Of a stretch of 64,000 nt of DNA, positions 1-11,508 are shown in pieces. The stretch is from contig JAGKQI010000034.1 of NCBI GenBank assembly GCA_018806915.1, positions 1,302,001 through 1,366,000 of the forward strand, given 5' to 3'. Made by a program: the position numbers and the translations under genes. Source of the stretch: Phytophthora colocasiae (taxonomy: Eukaryota > Oomycota > Peronosporomycetes > Peronosporales > Peronosporaceae). The notes beneath the pieces were generated by a model that saw nothing but the letters and a program-made list of their open reading frames with translations, did not search any database and had not been told where the DNA came from. Within the stretch, counting starts at the first letter, position 1. Every line of letters begins with the position of its first letter.

Positions 1-185
1 GTCCTTGTGCTCATTTTTTGATCTGCATTATCCTTCATTTTCTAGCCTTCAGGTTTACGAATATTACATTTATGGTGTCTCTTGGAATCGCCTTCAGTTG
101 CTGTAACGTTGCTGTAAAGTTGCTTACAAGTTGCGTTTATTTTGTACCACTAGCTCCACATTGCAGCACATCATAATCGATTGCC

Positions 186-1318
186 ATGGCGCGTAAGAAC
201 GCGAAGAAAGTTAAGGCCCCCGCCACGACCAAGCAGGTCGTGGAGACCAATACTGAAGCTACGAAGCAAGAGGAGGAGCCTGCTCCCCCTTCCACTGGAA
301 CTTTCGGATGGATTCTTAAGCTCTTCGCAGTTGCAGCGGCCGTGGGGGTCACGTACTTCCTGCGTCAATTCGACGATGTGGAAATCGTCCGTGCCGCCCA
401 CTACATCGCCCGGACGGAGGTGACGGAGCACTTGCGCTTCAACGTCACGTGCGCTCCGATGAAGAAGTCCGACCTGTTCGTGGCTGGCTGCCACCAGGAG
501 AACGAGACCATGTGCGGTCGCGCTCTGATTGACAACTTCGTGACGCCCGAGCAGGTGACGCAACTGCGCAACATCGCTGAGACTGGCATGCAGAACCGCT
601 CGAAGCTCGGAGGCCCTACGATCATGGACATCAACACGGGCTTCGTCCGTGATAGTGAAGGTCTAGTTAACATCTACCAGCCAGAGAGGAGCTTCCCTAA
701 CGAGAACAAACCGGGCATCAAGCGCTTCACGAAGAAGGAGTTCAACCTGTATCGAGGGTGAGTGGCTGGTTTGAGGTTGATGTTGGTTAAGTGTATAACT
801 CTTGTTTTGTGTTTAGAGTTGTGGAGAAGATTCGCTTGGCTGTCATGAAGGAGTTTGCCCTCGAAGAGCTCTATTTCTCGGCGCCTACATTCATCACTCG
901 TCTGATCGGAAACGAATCGTGGACACCCGTTGAGATTCACGATGAATACTGGTAAGGGTGCTTTGTGTAGTCCTAAGTGTATGTTCGACGTCTCACGCTG
1001 TTGCTTTGCAGGCACCCGCACGTGGACAAGGAGAACACCAAGCATTACGACTACTCAGGTCTGTTGTACCTGGCAGACTTCAATGAGGATTTCACTGGCG
1101 GTCTCTTCTCGTTCATCGACGAGAACACACAAACGGTCATCGAGCCTGCTCGCGGTCGCCTCATGATGTTCACAGCTGGATCGGAAAATCTGCACGCCGT
1201 GCGCAAGGTGGAGACTGGTACACGTTATGTGCTGAGCCTGTGGTTTTCTTGCGACGAACGCAAGCAATTCCACAACTTTCTTGACGGCGAGATGCACAAA
1301 CACTTTAGACGCACGTAA
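186..1318 (+). CDS. OGFOD3-like membrane 2-oxoglutarate/Fe(II) oxygenase (3 exons)
   Basis: Predicted CDS joins 186..757, 817..951 and 1012..1318 (337 residues); both introns are GT-AG, about 60 bp, and preserve the frame. The protein starts with a short Lys-rich cytosolic tail, then one membrane segment at about residues 40-60 ([18 protein letters not shown]), then a lumenal prolyl-4-hydroxylase-type domain. Fe(II) ligands are visible as HVD (H239, D241) and a distal His (H297) followed by R307, which would bind 2-oxoglutarate. Length, single N-terminal anchor and the sequence around HPHVDKE resemble the animal OGFOD3 family, whose substrate is not established. Initiator-like TCATT motifs lie at 11-17 and 34-40, giving a 5' leader of about 150-175 nt. 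It converges with the WW-domain gene, 73 bp away. The family is sure; the substrate is unknown. Confidence 0.88.
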
Positions 1319-1391
1319 GAGAAGGGGTTTTGGAGAGCAAGTGGTGTGGAATCGAACGGCCCTTAGATGCATTGTGCAGACTACCGGTACT

Positions 1392-2150
1392 CTATCGTTT
1401 TAGCTTTTGCTGTTTCCCATCAGCCTGTGAAGGTACCAACGACATGGCAAGGGAAATGAAAGCACCACGCAGGTGGCGGTCTCGCTTCTCAACCTCAGCT
1501 CTTGCCATCTGCATCGTGTGCTCGCGGAACTTTTGCATGATTCGTCGCCGCCGCTCATTGGAAGGAATGCAGTGGCAGACCGTATAAACTGAATTGGTAC
1601 GTTCAAACACCAATGCACTAAGCGGGTCTGTAGCTGGTGGAGGGTGCCACCAAACCTGTCGGGTGCCTGAATGGTAGAAGTAGTGCTTTCCTGAAGTCTC
1701 ATCACAGTACTCTGTCCACGGCGATGGCAGTTGCTGGACCATTGAGGAGCTCCGAAAGCCGAAGCAGAGCTCGCATACTACATCGGTTGCTGCGTCTGGT
1801 GGGTTGTAGAAGCACGACAGTGCACGAAATACCTCTGGGTGCTTGTCCTTATCTGTAGCAACTCGTTTTCTCCCATTCCCACTGACCGAACCGTACGAAT
1901 CGCTTCTGTTGCGATGAAAGTTGACGTCTTCTGCATCTGTCTTTTCGTGAGCGAACAACAGCGCTGCTACACTCGATGAGATTGAATTAACCGTGACGGC
2001 ACCATCGCAGATCCCCTGGTTCTGTCTGCGCGTTTCGGCCGCGAACTTCTTGCGGAAAGTTTCCTGTCGGCGATCGTAGCGATCAAAGTCGATCTGCAGT
2101 TGGTGACTGATGCGCTGAGCCTCGTCGAACATCTCCGCCGAGCTCGCCAT
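1392..2150 (-). CDS. WW-domain protein, otherwise unknown
   Basis: Single-exon reading frame of about 252 residues. The open frame continues upstream to 2300, but I prefer the ATG at 2150 (MASSAEMFDEAQRIS): the longer start would place coding sequence over the heat-shock element at 2190-2217, and a TTCACCCC-type initiator lies just upstream of 2150. The N-terminal half is a charged helical region followed by a Ser/Asn-rich linker. A CELCFGF pair of cysteines comes next, and then a WW domain (PWTEYCDETSGKHYFYH through VWWHPPP) with both key aromatic positions and the terminal prolines. The C-terminus is basic and helical (ERRRRIMQKFREH). WW domains bind proline-rich peptides; the partner cannot be inferred. 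It is divergent from the Hsp104 gene. Confidence 0.75.
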   Translation of the reverse strand: MASSAEMFDEAQRISHQLQIDFDRYDRRQETFRKKFAAETRRQNQGICDGAVTVNSISSSVAALLFAHEKTDAEDVNFHRNRSDSYGSVSGNGRKRVATDKDKHPEVFRALSCFYNPPDAATDVVCELCFGFRSSSMVQQLPSPWTEYCDETSGKHYFYHSGTRQVWWHPPPATDPLSALVFERTNSVYTVCHCIPSNERRRRIMQKFREHTMQMARAEVEKRDRHLRGAFISLAMSLVPSQADGKQQKLKR

Positions 2151-2189
2151 GACAGCTAAAACAAGGGGGGTGAACTGTATTGATAGTTG

Positions 2190-2217
2190 ATCTAGAAGTT
2201 GCTCGACAATTCTAGAC
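2190..2217. promoter_or_regulatory. Heat-shock element upstream of Hsp104
   Basis: Six alternating 5-bp units with the GAA/TTC phase of heat-shock-factor sites can be read here: aTC-ta-GAA-gt-TgC-tc-GAc-aa-TTC-ta-GAc (capitals match the consensus). A second, shorter one (GAA-ag-TTC-ta-G) sits at 2340-2350. Both are upstream of the initiator at 2412 and suit a heat-inducible ClpB/Hsp104. Binding is inferred. Confidence 0.65.
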
Positions 2218-2411
2218 ACACTTTCACTATTGACCAAGTTGAAGTGTACTATCCAATCAGCATGGACCTTTCCATGTCCCATCTTTGCAAAATCTTGCAT
2301 GACTTGATTTCAGTATGAATTCCAGTTAAGTCCGATCTCGAAAGTTCTAGCGTGATCTCGACGGTTGACCACTTCAGCCATTACCCACGGATATGCATCA
2401 CTAGGACCTGG

Positions 2412-2427
2412 TCATTCTCAAATTTGC
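2412..2427 (+). promoter_or_regulatory. Oomycete initiator + flanking element of Hsp104
   Basis: TCATTCTCAAATTTG closely matches the oomycete core promoter (initiator TCATTYY plus A/T-rich flank). Transcription would start near 2414, giving a 78-nt leader before the ATG at 2492. Confidence 0.7.
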
Positions 2428-2491
2428 TTAGAAGAGCGCAAGTGAAAGACACAAAAGCGTAGCAACTATATATACAACACACACACACACA

Positions 2492-5182
2492 ATGAACCCA
2501 GCAGAGTTCACGGACAAGACCAACGAGTATCTGCGCAATGCACAGGACATGGCGGAGGAGTTGGGTCACTCGCAGCTCACGCCGCTGCACGTGGCCTACG
2601 CCTTGTTCGACGACAAGAACGGAACAGCTAAACGTGTAGCAGATCTGGTGCACGGTAATGTGGCTGGTTTCCAGCAGGACGTGATGCTGCAGCTCAAGAA
2701 ACTGCCCAAGCAGACGCCGGCGCCCGAGTCTGTCGGGGTTGACTCGGCGCTGATGAAGATGCTCAAGTACGCGCACAAGATGCGCAAGGACATGAAGGAC
2801 ACGCACTTGGCGGCCGATCACCTGGTCGTGGCGCTGTACAACAACTCGCAGGTTGCCAGTCTGCTCAAGAGCAACCAGATGGACGAGAACCAAGTCAAGG
2901 AAGCAGTGCAGAAGATCCGCGGCGGGCGTCCAGTTACCAGCGCTTCAGCGGAAGAAAATTACGATGCGCTGAACAAGTACGGCCAGAACCTGATTGAACT
3001 AGCTGAAGCCGGCAAGATCGACCCTGTTATCGGCCGAGACGAGGAGATCCGTCGAGTGGTCCGAATCCTGACGCGACGAACCAAGAACAACCCAGTGCTG
3101 ATTGGCGAGCCTGGTGTGGGCAAGACTGCGATCGTTGAAGGCCTGGCACGACGTATTGTGGTTGGTGACGTGCCGGAGTCACTCAACTGCAAGCTCATCA
3201 GTCTGGATATGGGCGCTCTGATCGCTGGCGCCAAGTACCGTGGCGAGTTTGAGGAGCGTCTGAAGGCTGTGCTGAAGGAGGTGAAGGACAGCGACGGCAA
3301 AATCATCCTGTTTATCGATGAGATGCACCTGATTCTTGGTGCTGGCAAGACTTCTGGGGCAATGGATGCGGCTAACCTATTAAAGCCAATGCTTGCTCGA
3401 GGTGAACTTCGTTGCATCGGTGCGACGACGTTAGATGAGTATCGTGAGCACGTGGAGAAGGACAAGGCATTCGAGCGTCGTTTCCAGCAAGTATTGGTGA
3501 AGGAGCCGTCTGTACCGGATACGGTGAGCATTCTTCGAGGTCTCAAGGAGCGCTATGAGTCTCACCACGGTGTCCAGATCATGGATGCAGCTCTTGTCGC
3601 TGCTGCCAAGCTGGCCGACCGCTATATCAAGGAACGCTTCATGCCGGACAAAGCTATTGACGTCATCGATGAAGCTTGCGCCAATGTTCGTGTTCAGCTC
3701 GACAGCCAGCCTGAAGTCATTGATGAATTGGAGCGTCGACAGCTTCAGCTTCAGGTCGAGGCTACTGCTCTCGCGAAGGAGAAGGACGAAATGAGCAAGC
3801 AACGTTTGAAAAAGGTGCAAGAAGAGCTGAACAAAATTCAGGACGAGCTGAGTCCACTGATCCTTCGTCACGAGGCCGAGAAAGCTCGTGTAAATGAAAT
3901 CCGTCAGCTTCGCGAAAAACTACAGCATTTGCAGCTGAAGGCCGAGCAGGCAGAGCGCAACCAAGATCTTCAGACCGCGTCGGATCTGCAGTACTACGCA
4001 ATTCCGGACGTGAAACGCCGTATCACCGCTGCAGAGCAAGCTAAGAAGCAGGAGGACGAAGACGAAACACAGCACAAGATGGTGGAGGAAGTTGTGCGTG
4101 AAGACCAGATCTGCGAGGTGGTGGCTCGGTGGACGGGTATTCCAGTGTCTCGTCTAACGTCGAGTATGGGCGACCGACTCATGCACCTCGAGGAGCGTAT
4201 CCACAAGCGTGTCATCGGCCAAGAAGAAGCAGTGAAGGCAGTATGCGACGCAGTGCTCCGTTCACGTGCAGGTCTCGCTCGTCAGGGCCAACCGACCGGT
4301 AGCTTCTTGTTCCTGGGACCAACAGGCGTTGGTAAAACTGAGTTGGCGAAGGCACTTGCTTACGAGCTTTTCGATGACGACAAGCACATGGTGCGCATCG
4401 ATATGAGCGAGTACATGGAAGAACACACCGTCTCCAGACTTATCGGAAGCCCTCCGGGATACGTCGGCTATGAGGCTGGTGGACAGCTCACCGAGGCTGT
4501 GCGTCGTAACCCGTACAACGTGGTCTTGATTGACGAGATCGAGAAGGCTCATCCGAAGGTGCTCAACATTCTGCTTCAAGTGCTGGACGATGGTCGTCTG
4601 ACGGACTCGCACGGACGCACGGTCGACTTCGCTAACACGGTGGTCATCATGACGTCGAACATTGGCGCGGAGCATCTGCTGTTCGAGAACGACCTGCAGC
4701 GCGCAAACAAGAAGATCAAGACCGAGAACGACTACGTGAATGCCGAGAGCGACACCAAGCGCGAGTTCCTGAAGCAGCGCGAACTGGTTCTCCAGCAGCT
4801 ACGTAGGACTGTGCGTCCTGAACTGCTGAATCGTCTGGATGACATCGTCGTGTTCGAACCACTGGGCCGCAAGGAGCTGCGCCAGATTGTGATGTTGCAA
4901 TTCGAGTCGGTGATCAACCGTCTGAAGGAGTCGCAGATCTCGGTGAACGTGTCGACACCCGCTCTGGATGTGATCTTGGACGAATCGTATGAGCCGCAGT
5001 ATGGCGCGCGTCCTATCAAGAGATACATCGAGAAACACGTTGTGACGGATCTGAGCAAGTTGATCATCTCCGGCCAGCTGCATGCCAAGACTCACGTCGA
5101 GATCTCCGAGAGCAACGGCCAATTGTCGTTCGATGTCTCGCAGCCCATGGACAGTGACGTTGATGCCGAGATGGCTCCGTAG
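2492..5182 (+). CDS. HSP104: Hsp104/Hsp101 (ClpB-type) protein disaggregase
   Basis: Intronless, 896 residues, the usual length for the family. It uses ATP to thread aggregated proteins through a hexameric ring and works with Hsp70/Hsp40. In order: Clp N-domain (1-150); NBD1 with Walker A GEPGVGKT (205-212), pore loop [11 protein letters not shown] and Walker B FIDEMH (about 273-278); the coiled-coil middle domain (about 410-540) that separates ClpB/Hsp104 from ClpA; NBD2 with Walker A GPTGVGKT (about 609-616), pore loop GYVGYE and Walker [11 protein letters not shown]; and the C-terminal small domain ending in an acidic tail ([10 protein letters not shown]). There is no transit peptide, so it is probably cytosolic or nuclear. 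Upstream heat-shock elements and a clean initiator support heat-regulated expression. A (CA)n run lies just before the ATG. Confidence 0.97.
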   Translation: MNPAEFTDKTNEYLRNAQDMAEELGHSQLTPLHVAYALFDDKNGTAKRVADLVHGNVAGFQQDVMLQLKKLPKQTPAPESVGVDSALMKMLKYAHKMRKDMKDTHLAADHLVVALYNNSQVASLLKSNQMDENQVKEAVQKIRGGRPVTSASAEENYDALNKYGQNLIELAEAGKIDPVIGRDEEIRRVVRILTRRTKNNPVLIGEPGVGKTAIVEGLARRIVVGDVPESLNCKLISLDMGALIAGAKYRGEFEERLKAVLKEVKDSDGKIILFIDEMHLILGAGKTSGAMDAANLLKPMLARGELRCIGATTLDEYREHVEKDKAFERRFQQVLVKEPSVPDTVSILRGLKERYESHHGVQIMDAALVAAAKLADRYIKERFMPDKAIDVIDEACANVRVQLDSQPEVIDELERRQLQLQVEATALAKEKDEMSKQRLKKVQEELNKIQDELSPLILRHEAEKARVNEIRQLREKLQHLQLKAEQAERNQDLQTASDLQYYAIPDVKRRITAAEQAKKQEDEDETQHKMVEEVVREDQICEVVARWTGIPVSRLTSSMGDRLMHLEERIHKRVIGQEEAVKAVCDAVLRSRAGLARQGQPTGSFLFLGPTGVGKTELAKALAYELFDDDKHMVRIDMSEYMEEHTVSRLIGSPPGYVGYEAGGQLTEAVRRNPYNVVLIDEIEKAHPKVLNILLQVLDDGRLTDSHGRTVDFANTVVIMTSNIGAEHLLFENDLQRANKKIKTENDYVNAESDTKREFLKQRELVLQQLRRTVRPELLNRLDDIVVFEPLGRKELRQIVMLQFESVINRLKESQISVNVSTPALDVILDESYEPQYGARPIKRYIEKHVVTDLSKLIISGQLHAKTHVEISESNGQLSFDVSQPMDSDVDAEMAP

Positions 5183-5510
5183 CTTTTTTATTAGCGTTAT
5201 AGGAATTCGTAAAAAAAAAAACAAATACATAAAATATCTGTGCATACATTTTCTTGTTCTAGCAGTATTGGAGCGCTGGACCAGCACATCCATCTAGGGT
5301 CTGCCCTTTACACAGTTGCCAATCGAGGCATACAGCCACCGATGCAGTGACTTCATTGGTTCAAGATGGCTACATTTGACGTAAACCACACGATTTCGTT
5401 CCACCTTGAACCGCTGTGTCAACGTAAGCCTTCAATCGCCGTCTTCGATCTGCAGCTCCATTCGTGCATTCCCCCGCTGCAGCTCACGCTCTCCTTTCTC
5501 CGTTACAACC

Positions 5511-6673
5511 ATGGTGCAGTCCCGCAAGATTGTGTGTCAGAAGCTGTCCACCAACTTCCGCGAGTGCACAGCCATTGTGCCCTTCTCAGTGCCGACACTC
5601 AAACCGGGTGAGGTACTGGTACAGACCAAGTACTGTGGCATTAACGCTTCCGACATCAATTACACCAACGGAGCCTACTTGCCTGGTGTGCAACCACCGT
5701 TTGACTGTGGCTTCGAGGCCTGTAAGACTGCATTATCCTATCTCAATATTGTTTTGTATTGCAAAAACTAACAATTGATATCATATCGTAGTGGGAATCG
5801 TGTTGGAAGTCGGTCCAGGTGTAACAAACCTCAAGAAGGGCGACGCTGTGGCCTCTACCTGTGAGTTTCGATGTCTTCAACATGACAATTGACCATAGAT
5901 TAACAATTCTTGTGATATCGACAGCATACGGTGCCTTCGCGGAGCACTTGGTGGCCAAAGCCAAGTTCCTCATCAAGGTTCCGGCCGCAGTGCCTGCCGT
6001 TCTCCCGATCATCGTGTGCGGACTCACCGCGTCCATGGCGCTTGAATACGTGGGCGAGATGAAGCATGGCGAGACGGTGCTCATCACTGCAGCAGCAGGT
6101 GCCACTGGCCAATTCGCCGTGCAGTTGGCTAAGCTCGCCGGTAACCACGTCATTGGCACGTGCAGCTCAGCTGACAAGGTGGAATACCTGCGTTCCATCG
6201 GCTGCGACCGTCCAATCAACTACCGAGAGGAGAAAGTGTACGATGTGCTCAAGAAGGAGTACCCGCGTGGCGTGGACCTTGTGTTTGAGAGCGTGGGTGG
6301 CGAGATGTTCGAGGCGTGCGTCAACAACATCGCGCGCAGAGGCCGCATCATTGTCATCGGCGCAATCGCTGGCTACCAGGACTCGAGTACGTGGAAGCAC
6401 AAGCCCAACAAGGCCACGACGCCGCTGCCGTCCAAACTATTGGCCAAGTCGGCGTCTGTACGTGGCTTTTTCTACAACGACTACTTCCGTGAGTCGCAGT
6501 CGCACACCAAGAAGCTCACGACATTGGTGCAGCGAGGTGTGCTGAACGCCGGAGTGGACCCGTCCAACTTCTACGGCCTCGAGGACATTCCCAATGCCAT
6601 TGACTACATGTACGAGCGCAAGAACATCGGAAAGATCGTCGTGGACTTGACCAAGGGCTCCCCTAAGCTGTAA
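5511..6673 (+). CDS. Zinc-lacking medium-chain (quinone/prostaglandin) reductase, ZADH2/PTGR3-like
   Basis: Joins 5511..5721, 5792..5860 and 5925..6673 (342 residues); both introns are 64-70 bp GT-AG. The N-terminal GroES-like domain carries GINASDINYTNGAY and FEALGIVLEVGPGV. The Rossmann domain has AAAGATGQFAVQLAKLAG, the NADPH-binding AxxGxxG of quinone oxidoreductases. The four-Cys structural zinc lobe and catalytic zinc ligands of alcohol dehydrogenases are absent, so an NADPH-dependent reduction of an alkenal, quinone or enone is expected. The N-terminal region and the loop around SVRGFFYNDYF resemble ZADH2/PTGR3-type reductases, though the real substrate is unknown. An initiator-like CCATTCGTGCATTCC at 5458-5472 gives a leader of about 50 nt and supports the ATG at 5511. 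Confidence 0.88.
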
Positions 6674-7450
6674 GTCGTTGTTTTTCAGCTGGTTAAGCAA
6701 ATGTAGCCATGTCACGACTACCGTAAAACCATCGACCATACTAAGTCGTTTCTGTTTACGAATCGTCAAGTCTGTTGTGACGTTATCAAATTGATGAACG
6801 TCCAACACTCATCATTGTTGTATTGGACCCCATGGTAGCAAAGCTCCGGATTCCAGTGATCACCTTTAAGGACGGCCTGACCGACGCGGTCAAGCAGCGG
6901 CTGCTTGCGTCGGATTCACTGGCTCGTGCTCTGTTTCAAGCTGGCGGACTGGAGTTCGTGACGGTTCCCCTGCCTTCATTTCCCCCGTCTCATGGAGTGG
7001 AAGCCGCTGCGCCTGGCGACAAAGTGGACGCTGATAAGGCGGTGTTAGTGGAGAGCAAGTGGGAACTCACAAAGGAACAAGAGGAAGTGCTGGCGCATGC
7101 AACGGTTGTGTTGGGAGACGCACACAATTGCGCACCTCTGCTACTGACTCCCGAAACTGGATTGCCCTCGAACAAGCAGCATTTACTCAAGAATGTGCAG
7201 TGGGTACAGGGAACTTACGCTGGAGTGGAGCAGTATCTTAAACGAAGAGAAGCAGGCACTCCACCACCGTCGTTCCAGCTCACACGGGCCGGTGGTATCA
7301 ATGGTTTGGCGCAATATGTCTTCGGGTACGTCTCTTTCTGATGGTTTTGTGTTGTTCAACTGGCAAAAACTCATGAATTGTATTGCAGTTGGGTCGTGAC
7401 GTTCGAGCGTAAGTTCCATGAAGCATATACGATGCAGAAGCAGAAGTTGT

Positions 7451-10400
7451 TTAACCCCTCCAGTCCCAACGTCGTAAGATACGCCATAGCCAAAATTCTA
7501 TGGCGTAAGATACGCCATAGGATGCGTCACAACAGGATTTGGCTCGAAAAGTTTTTTCTCATACTTTAATCAAGTCACTTTACAAACATTAGATTCAACA
7601 GGTTTTTTTGAAATTGTTAGAAACAGGGAGAGCGGGAAGCGTAGGTGAAGGGGATCAGTTTCTCGGATACGCAGCAATGACAACAGCTCATTCCAGAATT
7701 TTCCCCATGGCGCGTATCCGGTCCAGTCGTCGGGGGAAGGCCGCTGCCACAGCCGCTGCCACAACCACCACTGCACGCAATATAGACTTCGGCCACTTTT
7801 GGCGCCAGCTTCGAGCGGCTGGATGGACTGCTAAAAAACCTAGTGGTCTCCAGACGGAATGGAGTTACTCGGCCCCCGGTAGTGCTGAGATTTTTGTCGG
7901 TGAGGATGCAGTTGTCGCGCATGCGCTGAAGGCCGGATTGATCGACGAGGACGGGCCCAGAGAGAGCGACAACGAGGCGAACGGCCTGAGTGACAGCAGC
8001 ACAGAAGAAGGCGTTAGAGCATCGCAGATTGATACCAGCATACAGCTTTCTCAACGCACCATGGACGACTTGTTCGGCTCTTCTAGTGAGTCAGAGCCTG
8101 ACCTCTCGCAGTCTGCCGTTACACGGGCATTTGACTTGCCCCCAGAAGGCCTGGTACTCGATGCGTCCCAAGTGGAAGAAGCTGCCGCAGGATTGCAGTT
8201 ATTGTCCGGGGCATCTGGTGCTGAAAGCGTTGACGAAGCAGACGATGAATCCCCAGCTGGAGAATCAAGACGTCCACGTCGATGCCACCCACTGAAAGCT
8301 GAAAAGGACATCAACTTTGTACCGGACGATGAAAACCCCAGCCTGTACGAGAGTTTCAGCTCAAGTGAGAGCGACGGCGTAGCCTACCAGGATTCGGAAG
8401 AAGGTACCGATAACGCTCGGCAAGATGATGACAGTGACGATGTCATTTCTGACGGCGACGCTGCGGATATGGATGAGGCGTATATCTCCTCTCTTCAGAT
8501 GGACGCTCTGGACAGACGCAGCGTACAACAGCGTCAGGACGCGCTGCGTGGCACAGAGTGGACGCCTGTGTCGTCTTCTTACGAGACGGATGTGGACGCT
8601 TATCCAGGACTCAACATGGAGCAAGCACAGCCCGTCAGCGAGCTGCGCAGACTGTGCCACTCACCGCTTTTGACGTTCTTCTATTTCATGCCCAAATCCA
8701 TGTGGGTGATGATCAACTACGAGTCGAACGTGTACGCCCTACAGCAAGTTGACCGGCGAGCTGGAGAAATTCAGAGACGGCAAGCAAAACAAGGGGACCG
8801 CCGGCAGGAGACTCTCAAGAACATTCAGCGACGGTTGAAGGCGAAGACACCATACCAAACACACGAAATCCTGCATGTAATTGACCTACTTGTCGCCCGG
8901 ATGTTGTGCCCGCAGAAGAACTTTCGGTCGCACTGGTCAATGGTGGCGGATGGAGCGGTTCCAGCCGGAAGCTTCGGCCACTTCATGGGACGCAACAGAT
9001 GCCAAGATATCCTGCGGGATCTACATTTCGTAGACAATCAGAGTGAGAGGAACCGGGACAAGCTCTGGAAGCTCCGACCGGTCATCACTAAGGTGCAGCA
9101 ACGCTTCCTTGAGGGCTGGTCGTTACCAGGCGTCTTTTCGTTTGATGAAGGCGTTCTTCCTGCAACGTCTAAGCGGAACACCACAAGAATGTTTATGCCA
9201 GATAAACCGCACCGCTATGGGACGAAGATGTTCATGACATGTGACTCACGTACCGCATATTGTCATAGGTACGTTTATTTATGTCGTAACTTACCCCATC
9301 TAGCTGCTGACTGGCATTTTATGGCGTAACTTACCAGGTTTGAGATGTACGCCGGCAAGGGCAACACCGAGGAAGATGGCAGCTCCACATTTGACCACAA
9401 GACAGGAGCAGCGGCGGTTGTTCGAAACCTGAGAATCGTTCTTGCTCAGAACGAGCGTCATCGCTGGCATGCAGTTGTAGTAGACCGGTACTACTCTTCC
9501 ATTCTCCTCGCCGTCGAGCTTCTCAAAATGAACATCTACGTGGTGGGTACAGTAATGGTGAACCGTTTGGGACTGGACAAGAACCTGAAGGTGAAGAGTG
9601 CAACACGGCCTCGCCAATATTCCTCGCGGAACATTTACCTTTTCCCGTTCTGTCGCGATCCCATCAATGGTTGCGTTCCATTGGTGGGACCGCAAACCGG
9701 TCCATTACCTTTGCACCGGGGCTGTGATGACCGCTTCGTCTATTCAAAGGAAGGTGAAACAAGTTGGTGCCGTTTCCGTGCCGTGCCCCACCGCAGTCAA
9801 TGACTACCAAGGCTGGATGGGAGGAGTTGATGTTCATGACCAACTCCGCCTCCAGGCCTATTCTCTGCAGACTTCTACAAGATTCAAGAAGTACTACAAA
9901 GGGCTGTTTCTAGGCTTTGTCGACCTGGTCCTCGTGAACTCCTATATCTCTCACACAGAAGCAGCCAAAATCGCTGGTACTACACCTATGGGCCGTCGGA
10001 AATGGTTTGGGGTGCTTCAGAACCAGCTCCTCCAATTGAAGGCTGAAGACTTTTCGGGTGTAGTGGCAACACCTCCACCCACCACCTCCAAGCGCAAGCG
10101 TGCTCCGGTTCGACTTACGCATGTGTTAGAGCAGTCGGAAGACTGGGTTACTGTTTCCAACGTCCAAAAGCGGCGCCAGCGCTGTTGCAAAGTTTGTGCT
10201 CTGCTTCGGACCGACAGGAAGAAGAAGTCATACGCGACGACTTTCTTTTGCGAGCGGTGCTCTGTGGATGATGCTAAATGCTGGTTATGCAACAAAATAC
10301 GGAGGGAGTACAAGGGCGTGGCCAAAACCTGCTTTGAGATATGGCATGACGACTTCGACGCTGGAGATGCTATTCCAGCGACCTTAGGGAAGCGAATTGT

Positions 10401-10845
10401 GCTGAGACGCCCGGGCCAAGAAGCAGGAAGGCGTAAAATGACACGCCGGGAACTCCGGCTTCAGGCTGAAGAAGCTGATGATGAGGCAGAGTAGAGTAAG
10501 AAATGCTAGTCAATAATTGATGAGTCCACCGCGATCAGAGATTGTAATACACCGTACCTTGAAGATATGTGCGTTTTATCCTTCCTGTTTGCAAATGACA
10601 GGCCAACCTTTGGACTTTCTTTTTTGACTCTGCACGTATTCGGGGCAAGTTACGACATAGAGCTCAGGGCTGTTGACAGTAAGGTGTATAAGTGACGACA
10701 TTGCTCAGCAGACCTGTTGACAACTAATACTTCGTTTGCTAAGGCTGTCTTTGCTCCTTACAATTTCGTAGTCTAACACTAAGCCGTAAGATACGGCATA
10801 AATTAGGCCGTTCTGGGGTCTCATTCTTGGGATCCGGGGGGTTAA
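7451..10845 (+). mobile_element. piggyBac-like DNA transposon, complete, with TTAA duplications
   Basis: TTAA stands on both sides (7451-7454 and 10842-10845), the target duplication of piggyBac elements. The element proper is 7455..10841 (3387 bp). Both ends begin CCCC and share an imperfect 15-bp terminal inverted repeat (left CCCCTCCAGTCCCAA, right end read inward CCCCCCGGATCCCAA). Subterminal copies of CGTAAGATACGCCATA lie at 7473 and 7504 on the left, with a variant at 10785 on the right. One transposase gene sits inside. Removing the element rejoins the host dehydrogenase reading frame up to its separate 2-bp deletion. Confidence 0.9.
7677..10494 (+). pseudogene. piggyBac-type transposase with one frameshift
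   Basis: The gene runs from ATG 7677 to 9268, has a 69-bp GT-AG intron (9269..9337), then continues 9338 to stop 10494. The N-terminal part has a basic Ala/Thr-rich stretch, a conserved HFWRQLRAAGWTAKKPSGLQ block and a long acidic linker. The DDE domain follows, with three candidate catalytic Asp positions in FSFDEGVLP, VVVDRYYSS and GWMGGVDVHDQ. The C-terminus has the Cys-rich zinc-binding domain of piggyBac transposases (CKVCALL, FFCERCSVDDAKCWLC). Near 9616 the frame breaks by what looks like a single missing base, between the RPR and IPRGTF parts of the DDE domain. So this copy is probably inactive unless the base is a sequence error. Confidence 0.85.
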
Positions 10846-11508
10846 CCCTCCGGAATTGAGATATCGCCCATTTCAATCCGTGACTGGGGGTTTTGGGTTT
10901 TGGAGCGATAGGCCAAGCGATCGGGACGTTAGCAAAGCTGGCGGGTTTCAATGTCGTCGGGTTCAAGCGGGAGTTGCGTGGTGATGAAGACGACGTATTC
11001 AAGAACTGCGCACACCGCGTATCCACTGATCTTAATGAGGTTTTGCGCACGTCCGACTACATCGTCAGCATTCTGCCGAGCACTCCAGCGACCAAATATC
11101 TGCTGAACGAGACGAATCTCCACTTGTGCTCGAAGAAGAAGCCCGTTTTCATCAATGTGGGTCGTGGAGACGTCATTTCCGAGGAAACAATCGTGCAAGC
11201 ACTTGACAACAAGTGGTTCTCCAAGACTGTAGTGGATGTTTTCGAGAAGGAACCACTGCCAGAAGACAGCAAGCTCTGGGACCACCCGAACGTTTTCATG
11301 ACACCTCACGTCGCTGCTTACTGCTTCAATGAAGACATCGCGGACGTGTTTGTACCGAATCTCAACGCATACCTAGCAGGTAAACCGCTGCAATACCAGG
11401 TTAACTGGGCTAGGGGATACTGAAAGTTACCGGTACTGAGTAAGTAATACCCAGTAATTTTGACGGTATATGTATCGTGGTTTTATTCCCCTTATATTTT
11501 TTTCAACG

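Larger units (their letters stand above)
6832..11423 (+). pseudogene. D-2-hydroxyacid dehydrogenase split by a piggyBac insertion
   Basis: The gene runs 6832..7325, intron 7326..7388, then 7389..7454. It is interrupted by a transposon (7455..10841) and resumes at 10846..11423. The left part carries the substrate-domain N-terminus (LRIPVITFKDGL, VQWVQGTYAGVEQY). The right part carries the rest of the NAD domain and the catalytic Arg/Glu/His regions (FINVGRGDV, DVFEKEPLP, TPHVAA). Besides the insertion, a 2-bp loss near 10886 shifts the frame just before the glycine-rich NAD loop, judged against the three intact paralogues in this window (14184, 15566, 41997). So the copy was, or became, non-functional. 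It is the only one of the four with an intron (63 bp). Confidence 0.88.
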
